64,000 nucleotides of DNA, from assembly GCA_963715025.1 (NCBI GenBank), contig CAVQQQ010000001.1:62001-126000 (forward strand), in the 5' to 3' direction. This DNA is from DASSJT01 sp963715025 (GTDB taxonomy: Bacteria; Actinomycetota; Actinomycetes; Actinomycetales; Dermatophilaceae). Under the pieces are notes generated by a model. The model saw only the letters and a program-made list of their open reading frames with translations. It did not search any database and was not told the DNA's origin. Made by a program: the position numbers and the translations under genes. Shown in pieces: positions 45,475 through 53,610 of this stretch (the stretch's first letter is position 1; every line of letters begins with the position of its first letter).

Positions 45475-46635
45475 TTACGCCGGGTGCGGCAGCGGCCGTG
45501 GCGCTGCCGGTCCGATGTAGCGGGCCGACGGCCGGATGATCTTGGTGTCCCGGCCCTGCTCCAGCACGTTCGCGACCCAGCCCACGACCCTGGCGACACA
45601 GAACGTGGGCGTGAACATGGCCGGCTGGAGCCCGGCCAGCCGCATCACGACACCCGCGTAGAACTCCACATTGGCGTGCAGCTCCCGGCCCGGCTTGAGC
45701 TCGGCCAGCACGCGATCGAAGGTGTCCTCGACCCGCACGGCGAAGCGAGACAGCTCGTCGTCATAGCCGAGCGCCACGCGCTTCAGCAGCTCCGACCGGG
45801 GATCCTTGGTGCGGTAGACGGGGTGCCCGAAGCCCATGATCCGCTCGCCGCGCAGGAGTTTCTCCCGCACGTAGGCCTCTGCTCGGTCGGGGGTGCCGAT
45901 CTCGTCAAGCGCCTCCAATGCCCGGCTCGGCGCACCGCCGTGCAGCGGCCCGGAGAACGAGCCGAGGGCTGCGACCAGGCAGGCCACCAGGTCGGCGCCG
46001 GTCGAGGCCACGACTCGAGCCGTGAACGTCGAGGCGTTGAAACCGTGGTCGATGGTCGCCACGAGGTACTCCTCCACAGCCCGGGCGTCTCGCGGGGTCG
46101 GGACCGAGCCCGTGACCATCCGGAGGTAGTCCTCGGCATGACCGAGGGAGGGATCCGGCGCCACGGGTGGCAGGCCCTGCCCGAGCCGCCACCCGGATGC
46201 CAGGATCGTCGGCGTGACCGCGGCCGCCGCCAGGGCCGCCTCGAGCCGTTCCTCTTCCGGCAGGTCGTAGAGCGGAGCCAGGCCGCGAGCGGAGCCCCAG
46301 AGGCTCAGGGCGGTCCGGAGGACCTGGAGCGGATCGCTGGTCACCGCGCAGATGGCGGGGAGCACCCGGGCTACCTCATCCGGGAGCAGGCGCGCCGCGC
46401 CGATCCTGGCGCGGAGGGCCCGGAGCTGGTCAGGAGTCGGGAAGCGCCCGTGGACCACGAGGTGCCACGCCTCCTCGAACGTCGCATGCTCCGCGACGTC
46501 GACGGCGCTGAACTCCCGGTAGTGGTAGAAGCCCTCACTTCCCCGCACGTCGCCGATCTCGGTGTCGGTGACGACCACGCCAGCGAGCCCTCTCGGGACC
46601 GAGACGAGTGGGGTGTGCCCAATGGTGGCGGACAT
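45475..46635 (-). CDS. Citrate synthase family protein, catalytic Asp replaced by Glu
   Basis: The 386-residue protein has the two catalytic His motifs, GPLHGGAPS near residue 230 and MGFGHPVYRTKDPR near 266, and the C-terminal Arg region (FCVARVVGWVANVLEQ). The third catalytic residue, Asp in NVDFxSG of classical enzymes, reads NVEFYAG (Glu, ~45655-45675), which some divergent homologues may share. It could be citrate synthase, 2-methylcitrate synthase or a relative. It diverges from an HTH-fused citrate-synthase homologue over a 120-bp region containing a 10-bp inverted repeat. Confidence 0.88.
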   Translation of the reverse strand: MSATIGHTPLVSVPRGLAGVVVTDTEIGDVRGSEGFYHYREFSAVDVAEHATFEEAWHLVVHGRFPTPDQLRALRARIGAARLLPDEVARVLPAICAVTSDPLQVLRTALSLWGSARGLAPLYDLPEEERLEAALAAAAVTPTILASGWRLGQGLPPVAPDPSLGHAEDYLRMVTGSVPTPRDARAVEEYLVATIDHGFNASTFTARVVASTGADLVACLVAALGSFSGPLHGGAPSRALEALDEIGTPDRAEAYVREKLLRGERIMGFGHPVYRTKDPRSELLKRVALGYDDELSRFAVRVEDTFDRVLAELKPGRELHANVEFYAGVVMRLAGLQPAMFTPTFCVARVVGWVANVLEQGRDTKIIRPSARYIGPAAPRPLPHPA

Positions 46636-46677
46636 GTGCTGCTCCCTTCGTGAGGATGCGTCTACGATGATCGATGT

Positions 46678-46702
46678 CGATCAACATCGTCAATGTTGAT
46701 CG
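46678..46702. promoter_or_regulatory. Putative operator between the divergent citrate synthase genes
   Basis: A perfect 10-bp inverted repeat CGATCAACAT / ATGTTGATCG with 5-bp spacer CGTCA lies in the 120-bp divergent promoter region. The half-sites and AT-rich core suit a dimeric helix-turn-helix regulator. The helix-turn-helix domain encoded 54 bp downstream is the obvious candidate, which would make the system self-regulated; that is inference. Confidence 0.6.
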
Positions 46703-46755
46703 AGTCAACGTACCCGGTCCCGTCTCCCGCGGTCGGGTCACGAAGGAGTGCTGGT

Positions 46756-47997
46756 ATGCCGTCCGAGCAGTCCGCAGAAACCTCGCCGACCGGCGCCAGC
46801 ACGAACGGGGAACCCGTTCGTGCTGGCGCCGCCTGGATCACGACGACGCAGGCTGCACAGCGGCTCGGCGTCAAGCACGCAACGCTCTACTCCTACGTCA
46901 GCCGCGGGGTGCTCCGCAGCGAGCGTCGCCCCGGCCAGCAGGAGAGCCTCTTCGACCGCGCCCAGGTCGAGGCCCTGGCGTCGGCTTCGCGCCGGCCAGG
47001 AACGACCCAGCCGCTCCTGCGCTTCCGTTCCGTGGCCACCGCAGTCTCGGGACTGCGGGATGGCGCGCTCTACCTGCGGGACGCGGCGTTGGCGCACCTG
47101 GCGGCCGAGGGCGACCTCGAGGCCGCGGTGCGGCTGGTCCTCGGGCTGGCCCCGGGATCCGGCCCGCCCGTCGAAGTGGCCCCGCCGCCGCGTACCGCCG
47201 CTCCCCTGCTGAGCGCCCTCCCTCTCACCCGTCGCCTCCCGGCTGCGGTGCAGCTGCTGGGCAGCGCCGACCCGATCGCCTACGACCTGTCTCCGGAGTC
47301 GGCGGCCCGCGCGGCCCACCGTGTGGTCACCCAGGCGGTCCTGCTCATCGGAGACGGGCGAGCTGAACCGCTCGAGCGCGGCATCGGTCGGCTGCTCAGT
47401 GGCCGCGATCTGAGTGCTGCCGAGGGTCGTTGTCTCGCAACGCTGCTCATCGTCCTGCTGGACCACGGGCTCACGGCGTCCACCATCGCTGCACGAGTTG
47501 CTGCCTCCACCAGGGCCCCGGTTCACGATTGTCTTCTCGCGGCATACGCAACCATGGCGGGCCCGCTGCACGGAGCCGCCTCCCTGGCAGCCCACGACCT
47601 GCTCACGGGCTTCCGCGCTGCCACCACGGAGCGGGTCCCGGCGGACGCCCTCGCCCGGGTCATGCTGCGCCATCGCAGCCTGCCGGGATTTGGCCACGTG
47701 GTCTACGAAGGGGCCGACCCCCGCGTCGAGATGGTGCTCGACGCGCTGTGGGCGCTGCCCGATACGGCACCGCTGCGCGCGGATGTCGAGGAACTGGTAG
47801 CACTGGTCGGCCGGCGGACCGGCGCGTGGCCCAACGTCGACCTGGCGATCGCGGCAGTTGCCATCGCGCTCGGCATGCCCGCCGAGGCCGGTCTCGTGCT
47901 GTTCCAGGTCGCCCGCTCGTTCGGCGTCGCTGCTCACGTCATCGAGGAGTACGCCGAGCAGCCACTGCGCTGGCGGGGACAACAGCACGACGGGTGA
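46756..47997 (+). CDS. Citrate-synthase-like protein with N-terminal helix-turn-helix DNA-binding domain
   Basis: The 413-residue protein has an N-terminal excisionase/MerR-like helix-turn-helix (WITTTQAAQRLGVKHATLYS near residues 26-45, then YVSRGVLRSERR) followed by a citrate synthase fold. The fold keeps GPLHGAAS near 272, GFGHVVYEGADPR near 311 and NVDLAIAAV near 358, so His, His and Asp are all present. It may be an enzyme with regulatory function or a regulator using the fold as citrate/acyl-CoA sensor. ATG 46756 has AAGGAG 8 bases upstream; an earlier in-frame ATG (46693) lies inside the operator. The start codon is part of a GGTATGCCG copy. Confidence 0.85.
   Translation: MPSEQSAETSPTGASTNGEPVRAGAAWITTTQAAQRLGVKHATLYSYVSRGVLRSERRPGQQESLFDRAQVEALASASRRPGTTQPLLRFRSVATAVSGLRDGALYLRDAALAHLAAEGDLEAAVRLVLGLAPGSGPPVEVAPPPRTAAPLLSALPLTRRLPAAVQLLGSADPIAYDLSPESAARAAHRVVTQAVLLIGDGRAEPLERGIGRLLSGRDLSAAEGRCLATLLIVLLDHGLTASTIAARVAASTRAPVHDCLLAAYATMAGPLHGAASLAAHDLLTGFRAATTERVPADALARVMLRHRSLPGFGHVVYEGADPRVEMVLDALWALPDTAPLRADVEELVALVGRRTGAWPNVDLAIAAVAIALGMPAEAGLVLFQVARSFGVAAHVIEEYAEQPLRWRGQQHDG
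46792..46830. repeat. 18-bp perfect inverted repeat in the 5' coding region of the HTH-citrate synthase
   Basis: Arms GGCGCCAGCACGAACGGG (46792-46809) and CCCGTTCGTGCTGGCGCC (46813-46830) flank GAA. The hairpin covers codons ~13-25, just before the helix-turn-helix. An RNA stem this stable near the start could slow translation or mark a processing site. Confidence 0.85.
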
Positions 47998-48013
47998 CGG
48001 CAGCCGGCGGCGG

Positions 48014-48781
48014 TCAGAGGGCGAGCACGAGGTAGTCCGGAGAGGTCTCCGCCATGAGCGCGCGCGTCCCCTCGAGGTCGACGAACGCGGCGGTCGCCCA
48101 GACGTCGGCCCACATGAGGTCCGGCCCCTGGACCGTCGCGGAGCCAGCCCTCTCGATGGGCCGAGCGGTCCGGGGATCGAGGATGTGGTGCCCACGAGCC
48201 GACGTGCCGGAGGTCGCGACCGCGCCCGCAGACAGGGGCAGGACGGCGGCGATCCGGCTGCGGTCTCGGGGGTCCTCGACGCCGACGCGCCAGGTCGGGC
48301 GAGCCTCAGCCATGCCTCGCCCCGCCCCGATGAGCAGGTCGCCGCCGGCGTTGACGCAGTAGGAGATGCCCGGAACCTCGTCGAGGTACGCCGCAGCACC
48401 CACCACGGCCCACCCCTTCACCAGGCCCGTGGGGTCGAAGAGCCTGCGGCCATCCCGCTTCTCGTACCAGGCCGAGAACCGGCCCCGGGTCAGTTCCTCG
48501 GCCTCGATGCAGAGCTCGATCACATCAGCCAGCCACGGGTGAGTGTCCCCGACGCCGATCTCGCCGCGGCGCAGCCGCATCAGGTCACTGTCGTCGCGCC
48601 AAGTGGAGAACACCCGGTCGGCTCGGCGCAGGTGCGCGAAGGCGTTGGCCACTGCCGTCTCGACCTCGGGCTGGTGCGGGTCCACAGCGTTGACGTGCAC
48701 CGACACCGGCAGGCCCATGATCTGCTCGACGAAGGCACGGCGCACGAGGGTCGGTGCGCTGGCGAGCTCGCGCGCGGTCAC
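48014..48781 (-). CDS. apbE: ApbE-family FAD:protein FMN transferase
   Basis: The 255-residue protein shows VFSTWRDDSDLMRL near residues 57-70, DPTGLVKGWAV near 117-127, NAGGDLLIGAGRG near 144-156 and the metal-binding Asp near VWATAAFV in the C-terminal part. ApbE transfers FMN from FAD to a Thr/Ser of partner proteins. The partner is almost certainly the FMN-binding protein encoded immediately upstream, with which it overlaps by GTGA. No signal peptide is obvious, so it may act before export. Confidence 0.9.
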   Translation of the reverse strand: MTARELASAPTLVRRAFVEQIMGLPVSVHVNAVDPHQPEVETAVANAFAHLRRADRVFSTWRDDSDLMRLRRGEIGVGDTHPWLADVIELCIEAEELTRGRFSAWYEKRDGRRLFDPTGLVKGWAVVGAAAYLDEVPGISYCVNAGGDLLIGAGRGMAEARPTWRVGVEDPRDRSRIAAVLPLSAGAVATSGTSARGHHILDPRTARPIERAGSATVQGPDLMWADVWATAAFVDLEGTRALMAETSPDYLVLAL

Positions 48782-49296
48782 AGGTTCGCCCTGTCGATCG
48801 CGGACTGCAGGGACTGGAGGTAGCCCTCCGAGGTCACCGTTGCGCCGGACACCATGTCGATCGTGGCGCTCTGCGCCTGCACCACCTCGCTGTTGAGGAC
48901 GGGGACGGCATAGGAGTTGATCATCTGGTCCTGGGGGTTGCCCGAGGGGACCTGCAGCACGTCCGCGGCCGTGATCTTGCCGCTCTCGACCGTGATCTGG
49001 ACCTGCACCGGTCCCCACCGGGTCTGCGCCGTGTCGCCGGACACGGTTCGCGCGGCCGTTGACCCCGAGCTCGACGACCCTGAGCCAGAGGCCCCCGACG
49101 AGCCTGACGAGCCCGCCGATCCAGAGGACCCCGACGAGCCTGAGGAGCCCGAAGACCCCGCGGCCGAGCCGGTGCCGGTGCGGCCCAGCGACTGCACCTG
49201 CGACGTCGACGCACTCGAGCTGGTCGAGGTGTGGTAGCTGAACAGCAGCACCAGCGCCGAGACTGTGCTCAACAGCCAGGTGGTGATCCGTCTCAT
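48778..49296 (-). CDS. Membrane-anchored FMN-binding domain protein (flavinylation target)
   Basis: The 172-residue protein has an N-terminal anchor or signal (TTWLLSTVSALVLLFSY, residues ~5-21), a ~45-residue Ser/Gly-only linker, and an RnfG/NqrC-type FMN-binding domain (~residues 85-170). The flavinylation motif is MVSGATVTSEGY near residues 147-158. ATG 49296 has AGGAG at good spacing. It would carry electrons outside the membrane through covalent FMN. The linker's DNA is an imperfect repeat (49074-49165). Confidence 0.88.
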   Translation of the reverse strand: MRRITTWLLSTVSALVLLFSYHTSTSSSASTSQVQSLGRTGTGSAAGSSGSSGSSGSSGSAGSSGSSGASGSGSSSSGSTAARTVSGDTAQTRWGPVQVQITVESGKITAADVLQVPSGNPQDQMINSYAVPVLNSEVVQAQSATIDMVSGATVTSEGYLQSLQSAIDRANL

Positions 49297-49327
49297 CCGT
49301 TGCTCCTGGGGTCGGGGGGCCAAGCGG

Positions 49328-50848
49328 TCAGTAGGCGAAGCGCTCGAGGTGGATGCGCGTCGCGGGGACACCTGCGGCAAGGGCGGCCTCGCGCGCGGCG
49401 TCCATCCAGCCCGGCGCGCCGCACAGGTATACGTCGTGGTGGGCGACGTCCGGCACCAGCTGGCGCAGGGCATCGGCGTCGGAGAGGTGCGCGGCCTGCT
49501 GTGGCAGCCACGTGTCACGGCCGGGGACGCGGGGCCCCTCCACGACGAGGTACCTGGCACCACGCTCGCGCGCCAACCGGTCGATCTCGGACCCGAGGAA
49601 CTGCTCGGCCCGGCTGCGGATGCGATGGACCACGGTCACGTCCCCGGGCTGCTGGGCGAGGTCCTCCAGCAGCGCCCGCATGGGCGTGATGCCGATACCC
49701 GCACCCATCAGGAGCACTTTGCGCTGCGTGCGCACGCCCTCGTGCAGCCTCCCGTAGGGTCCCTCGACGAGCACCCGGGTTCCCGGGCGCAGGGATACCA
49801 GCCGGGCGCTCCCGTCGCCGGCGTGCGCGGCCGTGATCCGCAGGGAGCCACCAGACGGCGCCGCCGACAGGGAGTACGGGTGGGCCCGGCTCGCGCCGGG
49901 TCCGTCGAGGAAGCGCCACTGGAAGAACTGGCCGGCGCGGGCCGGCAGCGCCGCGACGCCGGGGCCGCCGACGGTCACGGTGGTGACGCCGGGAGCCTCC
50001 GCACGGACCGACGTGACCCGCAGTGGCGAGCGCAGCGAGCGCCAGGCGGGGAGCAGGAGCCGGAACCCGACCACGGAGCCGGCACACACGGCATACAGCC
50101 CCCACCAGAACACCGTCGCGGCGCCCGAGCGCAGGAACTCCTGCCCGGTCCATAGCTGGTGCGGCAAGGCCAGACCCGCGCCGAGGTAGCCGTAGAGATG
50201 GATGAGGTGCCAGGACTCGTAGCGCATCCGGGCGCGTGCCTTCTTGACCGAGGTCACGACGACCATCACGAGGCAGGCGGTTCCGGCGACGGCGAGGAGC
50301 ATCCCCGGATAGTTGAGGACGAAGTCGACGATCGTTCGCCAGAGGCCGGCGGGCGAGGCGGCGGCGTACCCCAGCGTGATCAGGACGACGTGGGCGACCA
50401 TCAGGTTGAACGACGTGAAGCCCACCAGGCGGTGCACCCGCGCCAGTTCGTCCTGGCCCCAGGCCTGCTCGAACCACGGCACCCGGGCCATGAGGAAGAC
50501 CTGGATGAGGAGCAGCGCCGACGCGATCAGCCCGGTGATCCGGCCCGTCGACAGCAGGAACCCGGATGCCGAGCCGAGGTCCTGCACCCCGCCGCCGGCA
50601 ACCCACAGCGCGGTCACGACGAGCAGGATCCCCCAGAATGCTGCCCCCGACGCATCGCGCCACCACAGCGGGACCGCCCTCTGATGGCGGGTGGCCCGTG
50701 GAGCGATCTGGCCGGCAGCCGGGAGTGCGGTCTCAACATTGGCTCGGAGGGCCTCGCCCCGTGCGTATGCCGGACGGTCGCCTCGGCGCACGGCCCCCCT
50801 CGCGCCGGAGTCGGCACCGGAATCCGGTGCGAGGTCTGCGGTGGTCAC
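49328..50848 (-). CDS. Ferric-reductase-like transmembrane flavo-oxidoreductase
   Basis: The 506-residue protein has about six membrane helices (~residues 45-260) of the ferric-reductase (PF01794) type with candidate haem His residues (ARVHRLVGF, MVAHVVLI, WHLIHLYGYLG, ALPHQLW). An FAD-binding domain (HPYSLSAAP near 345) and an NAD-binding domain (VLLMGAGIGITPMRALLEDL near 393-412) follow. It would pass electrons from NAD(P)H through FAD and haem to the outer face. Together with FMN-binding protein and ApbE it forms a three-gene operon. GTG 50848 is a best guess; the frame is open to 51007 with a low-complexity leader. Confidence 0.87.
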   Translation of the reverse strand: MTTADLAPDSGADSGARGAVRRGDRPAYARGEALRANVETALPAAGQIAPRATRHQRAVPLWWRDASGAAFWGILLVVTALWVAGGGVQDLGSASGFLLSTGRITGLIASALLLIQVFLMARVPWFEQAWGQDELARVHRLVGFTSFNLMVAHVVLITLGYAAASPAGLWRTIVDFVLNYPGMLLAVAGTACLVMVVVTSVKKARARMRYESWHLIHLYGYLGAGLALPHQLWTGQEFLRSGAATVFWWGLYAVCAGSVVGFRLLLPAWRSLRSPLRVTSVRAEAPGVTTVTVGGPGVAALPARAGQFFQWRFLDGPGASRAHPYSLSAAPSGGSLRITAAHAGDGSARLVSLRPGTRVLVEGPYGRLHEGVRTQRKVLLMGAGIGITPMRALLEDLAQQPGDVTVVHRIRSRAEQFLGSEIDRLARERGARYLVVEGPRVPGRDTWLPQQAAHLSDADALRQLVPDVAHHDVYLCGAPGWMDAAREAALAAGVPATRIHLERFAY

Positions 50849-51065
50849 ACGTGAACTCTCGTGGCGGTTTCTGAGGGGTTCCTGTGAGGGCGCCGAGACC
50901 CCGCCATGACTCGCACCGCTCGCGGCCTCCGTCTCGCGACCGGACTCGGCCTCGTCGTCGATCCGAACGACCCGTCCGACCGGAGGGTCGTGGAGTTCCA
51001 CCCGCACCCGGCGATCGTCGTGACTCTTCGACCTGCCGGGGATCCCGCCGGCGACGGCCGGCGGA

Positions 51066-52079
51066 TCAGAAGCCGAACACCAGCCGGGCGGGCACCTTGC
51101 CGGCGAGGATCTCGGTGAAGCAGTCGTTGACCCCGTCCAGAACGCGTGTCTCGGCGATCACCTTGGTCCGGCCGGCCGCGTGCAGGGCGAAGACCTCCGC
51201 GAGGTCCTGCCGGGTGCCGACGATGGAGCCGATCACGGAGATACCGCCGAGGACCGTCTCGAAGATCGGTACGTCGATCGTCGCGTTGTCCCCGGGCAGT
51301 GCCACCATCACGAGCCGGCCACCCCGGCGCAGCGACCGATACGCCTGCTTGAAGACCGTCGGTGAGGCCGCCAGCACCACGGCCACGTCCGCGCCGCCGA
51401 CCTTGCGGATCTCCTCGACGGGATCGGTGTCCGCGGCGTTCACGAGGTGGTCGGCGCCGAGCTCGTCGGCCAGGTCGAGCTTGACCCTGTCGATGTCCAC
51501 CGCGGTGACGAAGCCACCCACCAGCCGGGCGTACTGGACCGCGAGGTGGCCGAGCCCCCCGATGCCGAACACCGCGACCCGCTCCGAGGGGGTGACCCCG
51601 GCGACCTTGATCGCCTTGTACGTCGTGACGCCCGCGCAGGTCAACGGTGCCGCGTCGACAGAGCTGACTCCGTCAGGGACAGCGACGACTCCGTTGGCGA
51701 AGGCGACCGCGTACTCGGCGTACGCCCCGTCGACGGAGTAGCCGCTGTTGAGCTGGCTCTCGCACAGCGTCTCGCGGCCGGAGACGCAGTAGCCGCAGTG
51801 CCCGCACGCGGTCGCCAGCCACGGAATGGCCACCCGCTTGCCCACCAGGTCCGCGGGGACGCCGTACCCGACGCGCTCGACCGGGCCGACGCCTTCATGA
51901 CCCGGGATGAACGGCGGCTTCGGTTTGACCGGCCAGTCCCCGTGGGCGGCGTGGATGTCCGTGTGACAGACACCGGAGGCCTCCATCCGGACGAGCACCT
52001 GGCCCGGTCCGGGCTCCGGGATTCCGATGTCCTTGACGACCAGGGGCGCCCCGAGCTCGGTGACGACTGCGGCTTTCAT
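51066..52079 (-). CDS. adhP: Zinc-dependent alcohol dehydrogenase, AdhP type
   Basis: The 337-residue MDR-superfamily enzyme has the catalytic-zinc Cys in ASGVCHTDIHAAHGDWP near residues 34-50, GHEGVGPVERVG near 60-71, structural-zinc Cys residues in ACGHCGYCVSGRETLC near 91-106, and the NAD motif VFGIGGLGHLAVQYA near 168-182. It oxidises primary alcohols or reduces aldehydes. It is divergent from the epoxide hydrolase over 291 bp. A weak 7-bp hairpin (51045-51064) follows its stop. Confidence 0.93.
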   Translation of the reverse strand: MKAAVVTELGAPLVVKDIGIPEPGPGQVLVRMEASGVCHTDIHAAHGDWPVKPKPPFIPGHEGVGPVERVGYGVPADLVGKRVAIPWLATACGHCGYCVSGRETLCESQLNSGYSVDGAYAEYAVAFANGVVAVPDGVSSVDAAPLTCAGVTTYKAIKVAGVTPSERVAVFGIGGLGHLAVQYARLVGGFVTAVDIDRVKLDLADELGADHLVNAADTDPVEEIRKVGGADVAVVLAASPTVFKQAYRSLRRGGRLVMVALPGDNATIDVPIFETVLGGISVIGSIVGTRQDLAEVFALHAAGRTKVIAETRVLDGVNDCFTEILAGKVPARLVFGF

Positions 52080-52370
52080 GGCTGTTTCTCCTCGGTAGAA
52101 GTTGCTGACCTCCAGGTATTCCTGTCGGCAGCACGCGATGGCCCTGTTCCAGTCTGCACCTGCTCGAGGTGCTGGACAGACGCCAGGAAGGCGATGTTGC
52201 CGAGCGGGTGCGCTTGGCCGAGGCGACGATCTACCAGGCGCTGATCGACCCCGGCCGGGCCGGGCGCGGCTGCATCATGGCCAGCAGCAGCCGAGAGATG
52301 GTTCAAGCATGCCGAAAATGATCTCCCAATTAGGAATTGAACGTTCCTATATGGCCTTCACAGTAAGCCC
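52080..52370. other. Divergent intergenic region with a possible regulator fragment and an AT-rich end
   Basis: No complete gene is visible. On the plus strand around 52158-52310 a frame reads VAERVRLAEATIYQALI, vaguely like a TetR-type helix-turn-helix; it could be the remnant of a regulator gene, but the match is short. Positions ~52315-52350 are notably AT-rich, with small inverted repeats AGGAA/TTCCT, and probably hold the epoxide hydrolase promoter or operator. Confidence 0.35.
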
Positions 52371-53513
52371 ATGAACAACAACGCAGCGGACATCCGCCCC
52401 TTCACGGTCGAGATCGCCCAGGCCGACCTGGACGACCTGCAGAATCGCCTCGCCCGTACCCGGCTGCCGCAGGCGGCGCCCGGTGACAACTGGGACTACG
52501 GCGTGCCGAACCACTACCTGCGCGAGACGGTCGACTACTGGCTGGACGGTTTCGACTGGCGGGCGCAGGAGGCCCGGATGAACCAGTTTCCGCACTACCA
52601 GACCGAGATCGACGACCAGACCGTGCACTTCATCCACGTGCCCTCCGTCGAGCCCGACGCCACGCCCTTGCTGCTGACGCACACGTACCCGGGGTCGTTC
52701 GTGGACTTCCTCGACATGATCGGCCCGCTCACGAATCCCGTTGCTCACGGCGGGGAGGCCTCGGATGCCTTCTCGGTCGTCGTGCCGTCGATCCCGGGCT
52801 TCGGATTCAGCACCCCGCTGGTGGACCGGGGGTGGACGATGGCGCGGGTCGCTCGTACCTTCGACACGCTGATGCGGCGGCTGGGCTACTCGTCGTACGG
52901 CGCGCACGGTAGCGACGCTGGCGCCATGGTCGCTCGGGAGCTCGGGCTGATGAACCCTGAGGGATTCCTCGGGCTGCACGTGCTGCAACTGTTCTCCTTC
53001 CCGTCGGGTGATCCGGCAGAGTTCGACAAGCTCACGCCGAAGGACTACAAGGCTCTGGATCACCTGAAGTGGTTCCAGTCGGTCGGTGGGTACAACACGA
53101 TCAACTCGACTCGGCCGCAGACCGTAGCCGTCGGCATCTCCGACTCACCGGTCGGGCAGCTGGCCTGGAGCGAGCTGTTCAACTCGTTCGGGAACGGGAC
53201 GAGCCTGGTGACGCGGGACCAGATCCTGACCGAGGTTTCGCTGTACTGGTTCACGAACACGTCGGCGGCGGCCGGACGGTACCACTACGAGGAGGCGCAC
53301 GCCGGGACCGAACCGGCGGTCAATGCGGCTCCGACCGGGGTGATGGTGTTCGCGGACGACTTCAAGACGATCCGGGTGTTCGCGGAGCGGGACAACAGCA
53401 ACATCGTGCACTGGAGCGAGTTCGACAAGGGCGGCCACTTCGCGGCGCTCGAGCTGCCCGAGGTCGCCACCGACGACATCCGGCGGTTCTTCGCGGGAGT
53501 GCGCAACACGTAG
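52371..53513 (+). CDS. Epoxide hydrolase family protein (EHN domain plus alpha/beta-hydrolase)
   Basis: The 380-residue protein has an N-terminal EHN domain (residues ~8-110, with DNWDYGVPNHYLRETVDYW) and an alpha/beta-hydrolase core. The oxyanion motif HGxPGS is changed to HTYPGS near 103-108, the nucleophile region is GAHGSDAGAMVAREL near 177-191 (Asp in GSDAG), and the catalytic His is in KGGHFAALE near 354-362. It probably hydrolyses epoxides or related esters. Base composition is visibly less GC-rich than neighbours, hinting at transfer. The Shine-Dalgarno is weak. Confidence 0.87.
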   Translation: MNNNAADIRPFTVEIAQADLDDLQNRLARTRLPQAAPGDNWDYGVPNHYLRETVDYWLDGFDWRAQEARMNQFPHYQTEIDDQTVHFIHVPSVEPDATPLLLTHTYPGSFVDFLDMIGPLTNPVAHGGEASDAFSVVVPSIPGFGFSTPLVDRGWTMARVARTFDTLMRRLGYSSYGAHGSDAGAMVARELGLMNPEGFLGLHVLQLFSFPSGDPAEFDKLTPKDYKALDHLKWFQSVGGYNTINSTRPQTVAVGISDSPVGQLAWSELFNSFGNGTSLVTRDQILTEVSLYWFTNTSAAAGRYHYEEAHAGTEPAVNAAPTGVMVFADDFKTIRVFAERDNSNIVHWSEFDKGGHFAALELPEVATDDIRRFFAGVRNT

Positions 53514-53523
53514 GGACCCATGG

Positions 53524-53553
53524 GAAGGGGCGCCGCGACTGCGGCGCCCCTTC
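53524..53553. terminator. Strong terminator after the epoxide hydrolase
   Basis: A perfect 13-bp stem GAAGGGGCGCCGC / GCGGCGCCCCTTC encloses the tetraloop GACT, starting 10 bp beyond the stop. It lies between convergent genes and may serve both. Confidence 0.8.
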
Positions 53554-53610
53554 GTTGCCATCGTCCTGGCTATCTCACCAGATGAAGAGTGACGGACGGC
53601 GACGCCACCG

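Noticed and set aside
50906..51118. Small plus-strand frame between the reductase and adhP genes
   Set aside because: It runs into adhP antisense, lacks a ribosome-binding site and its product is low-complexity.
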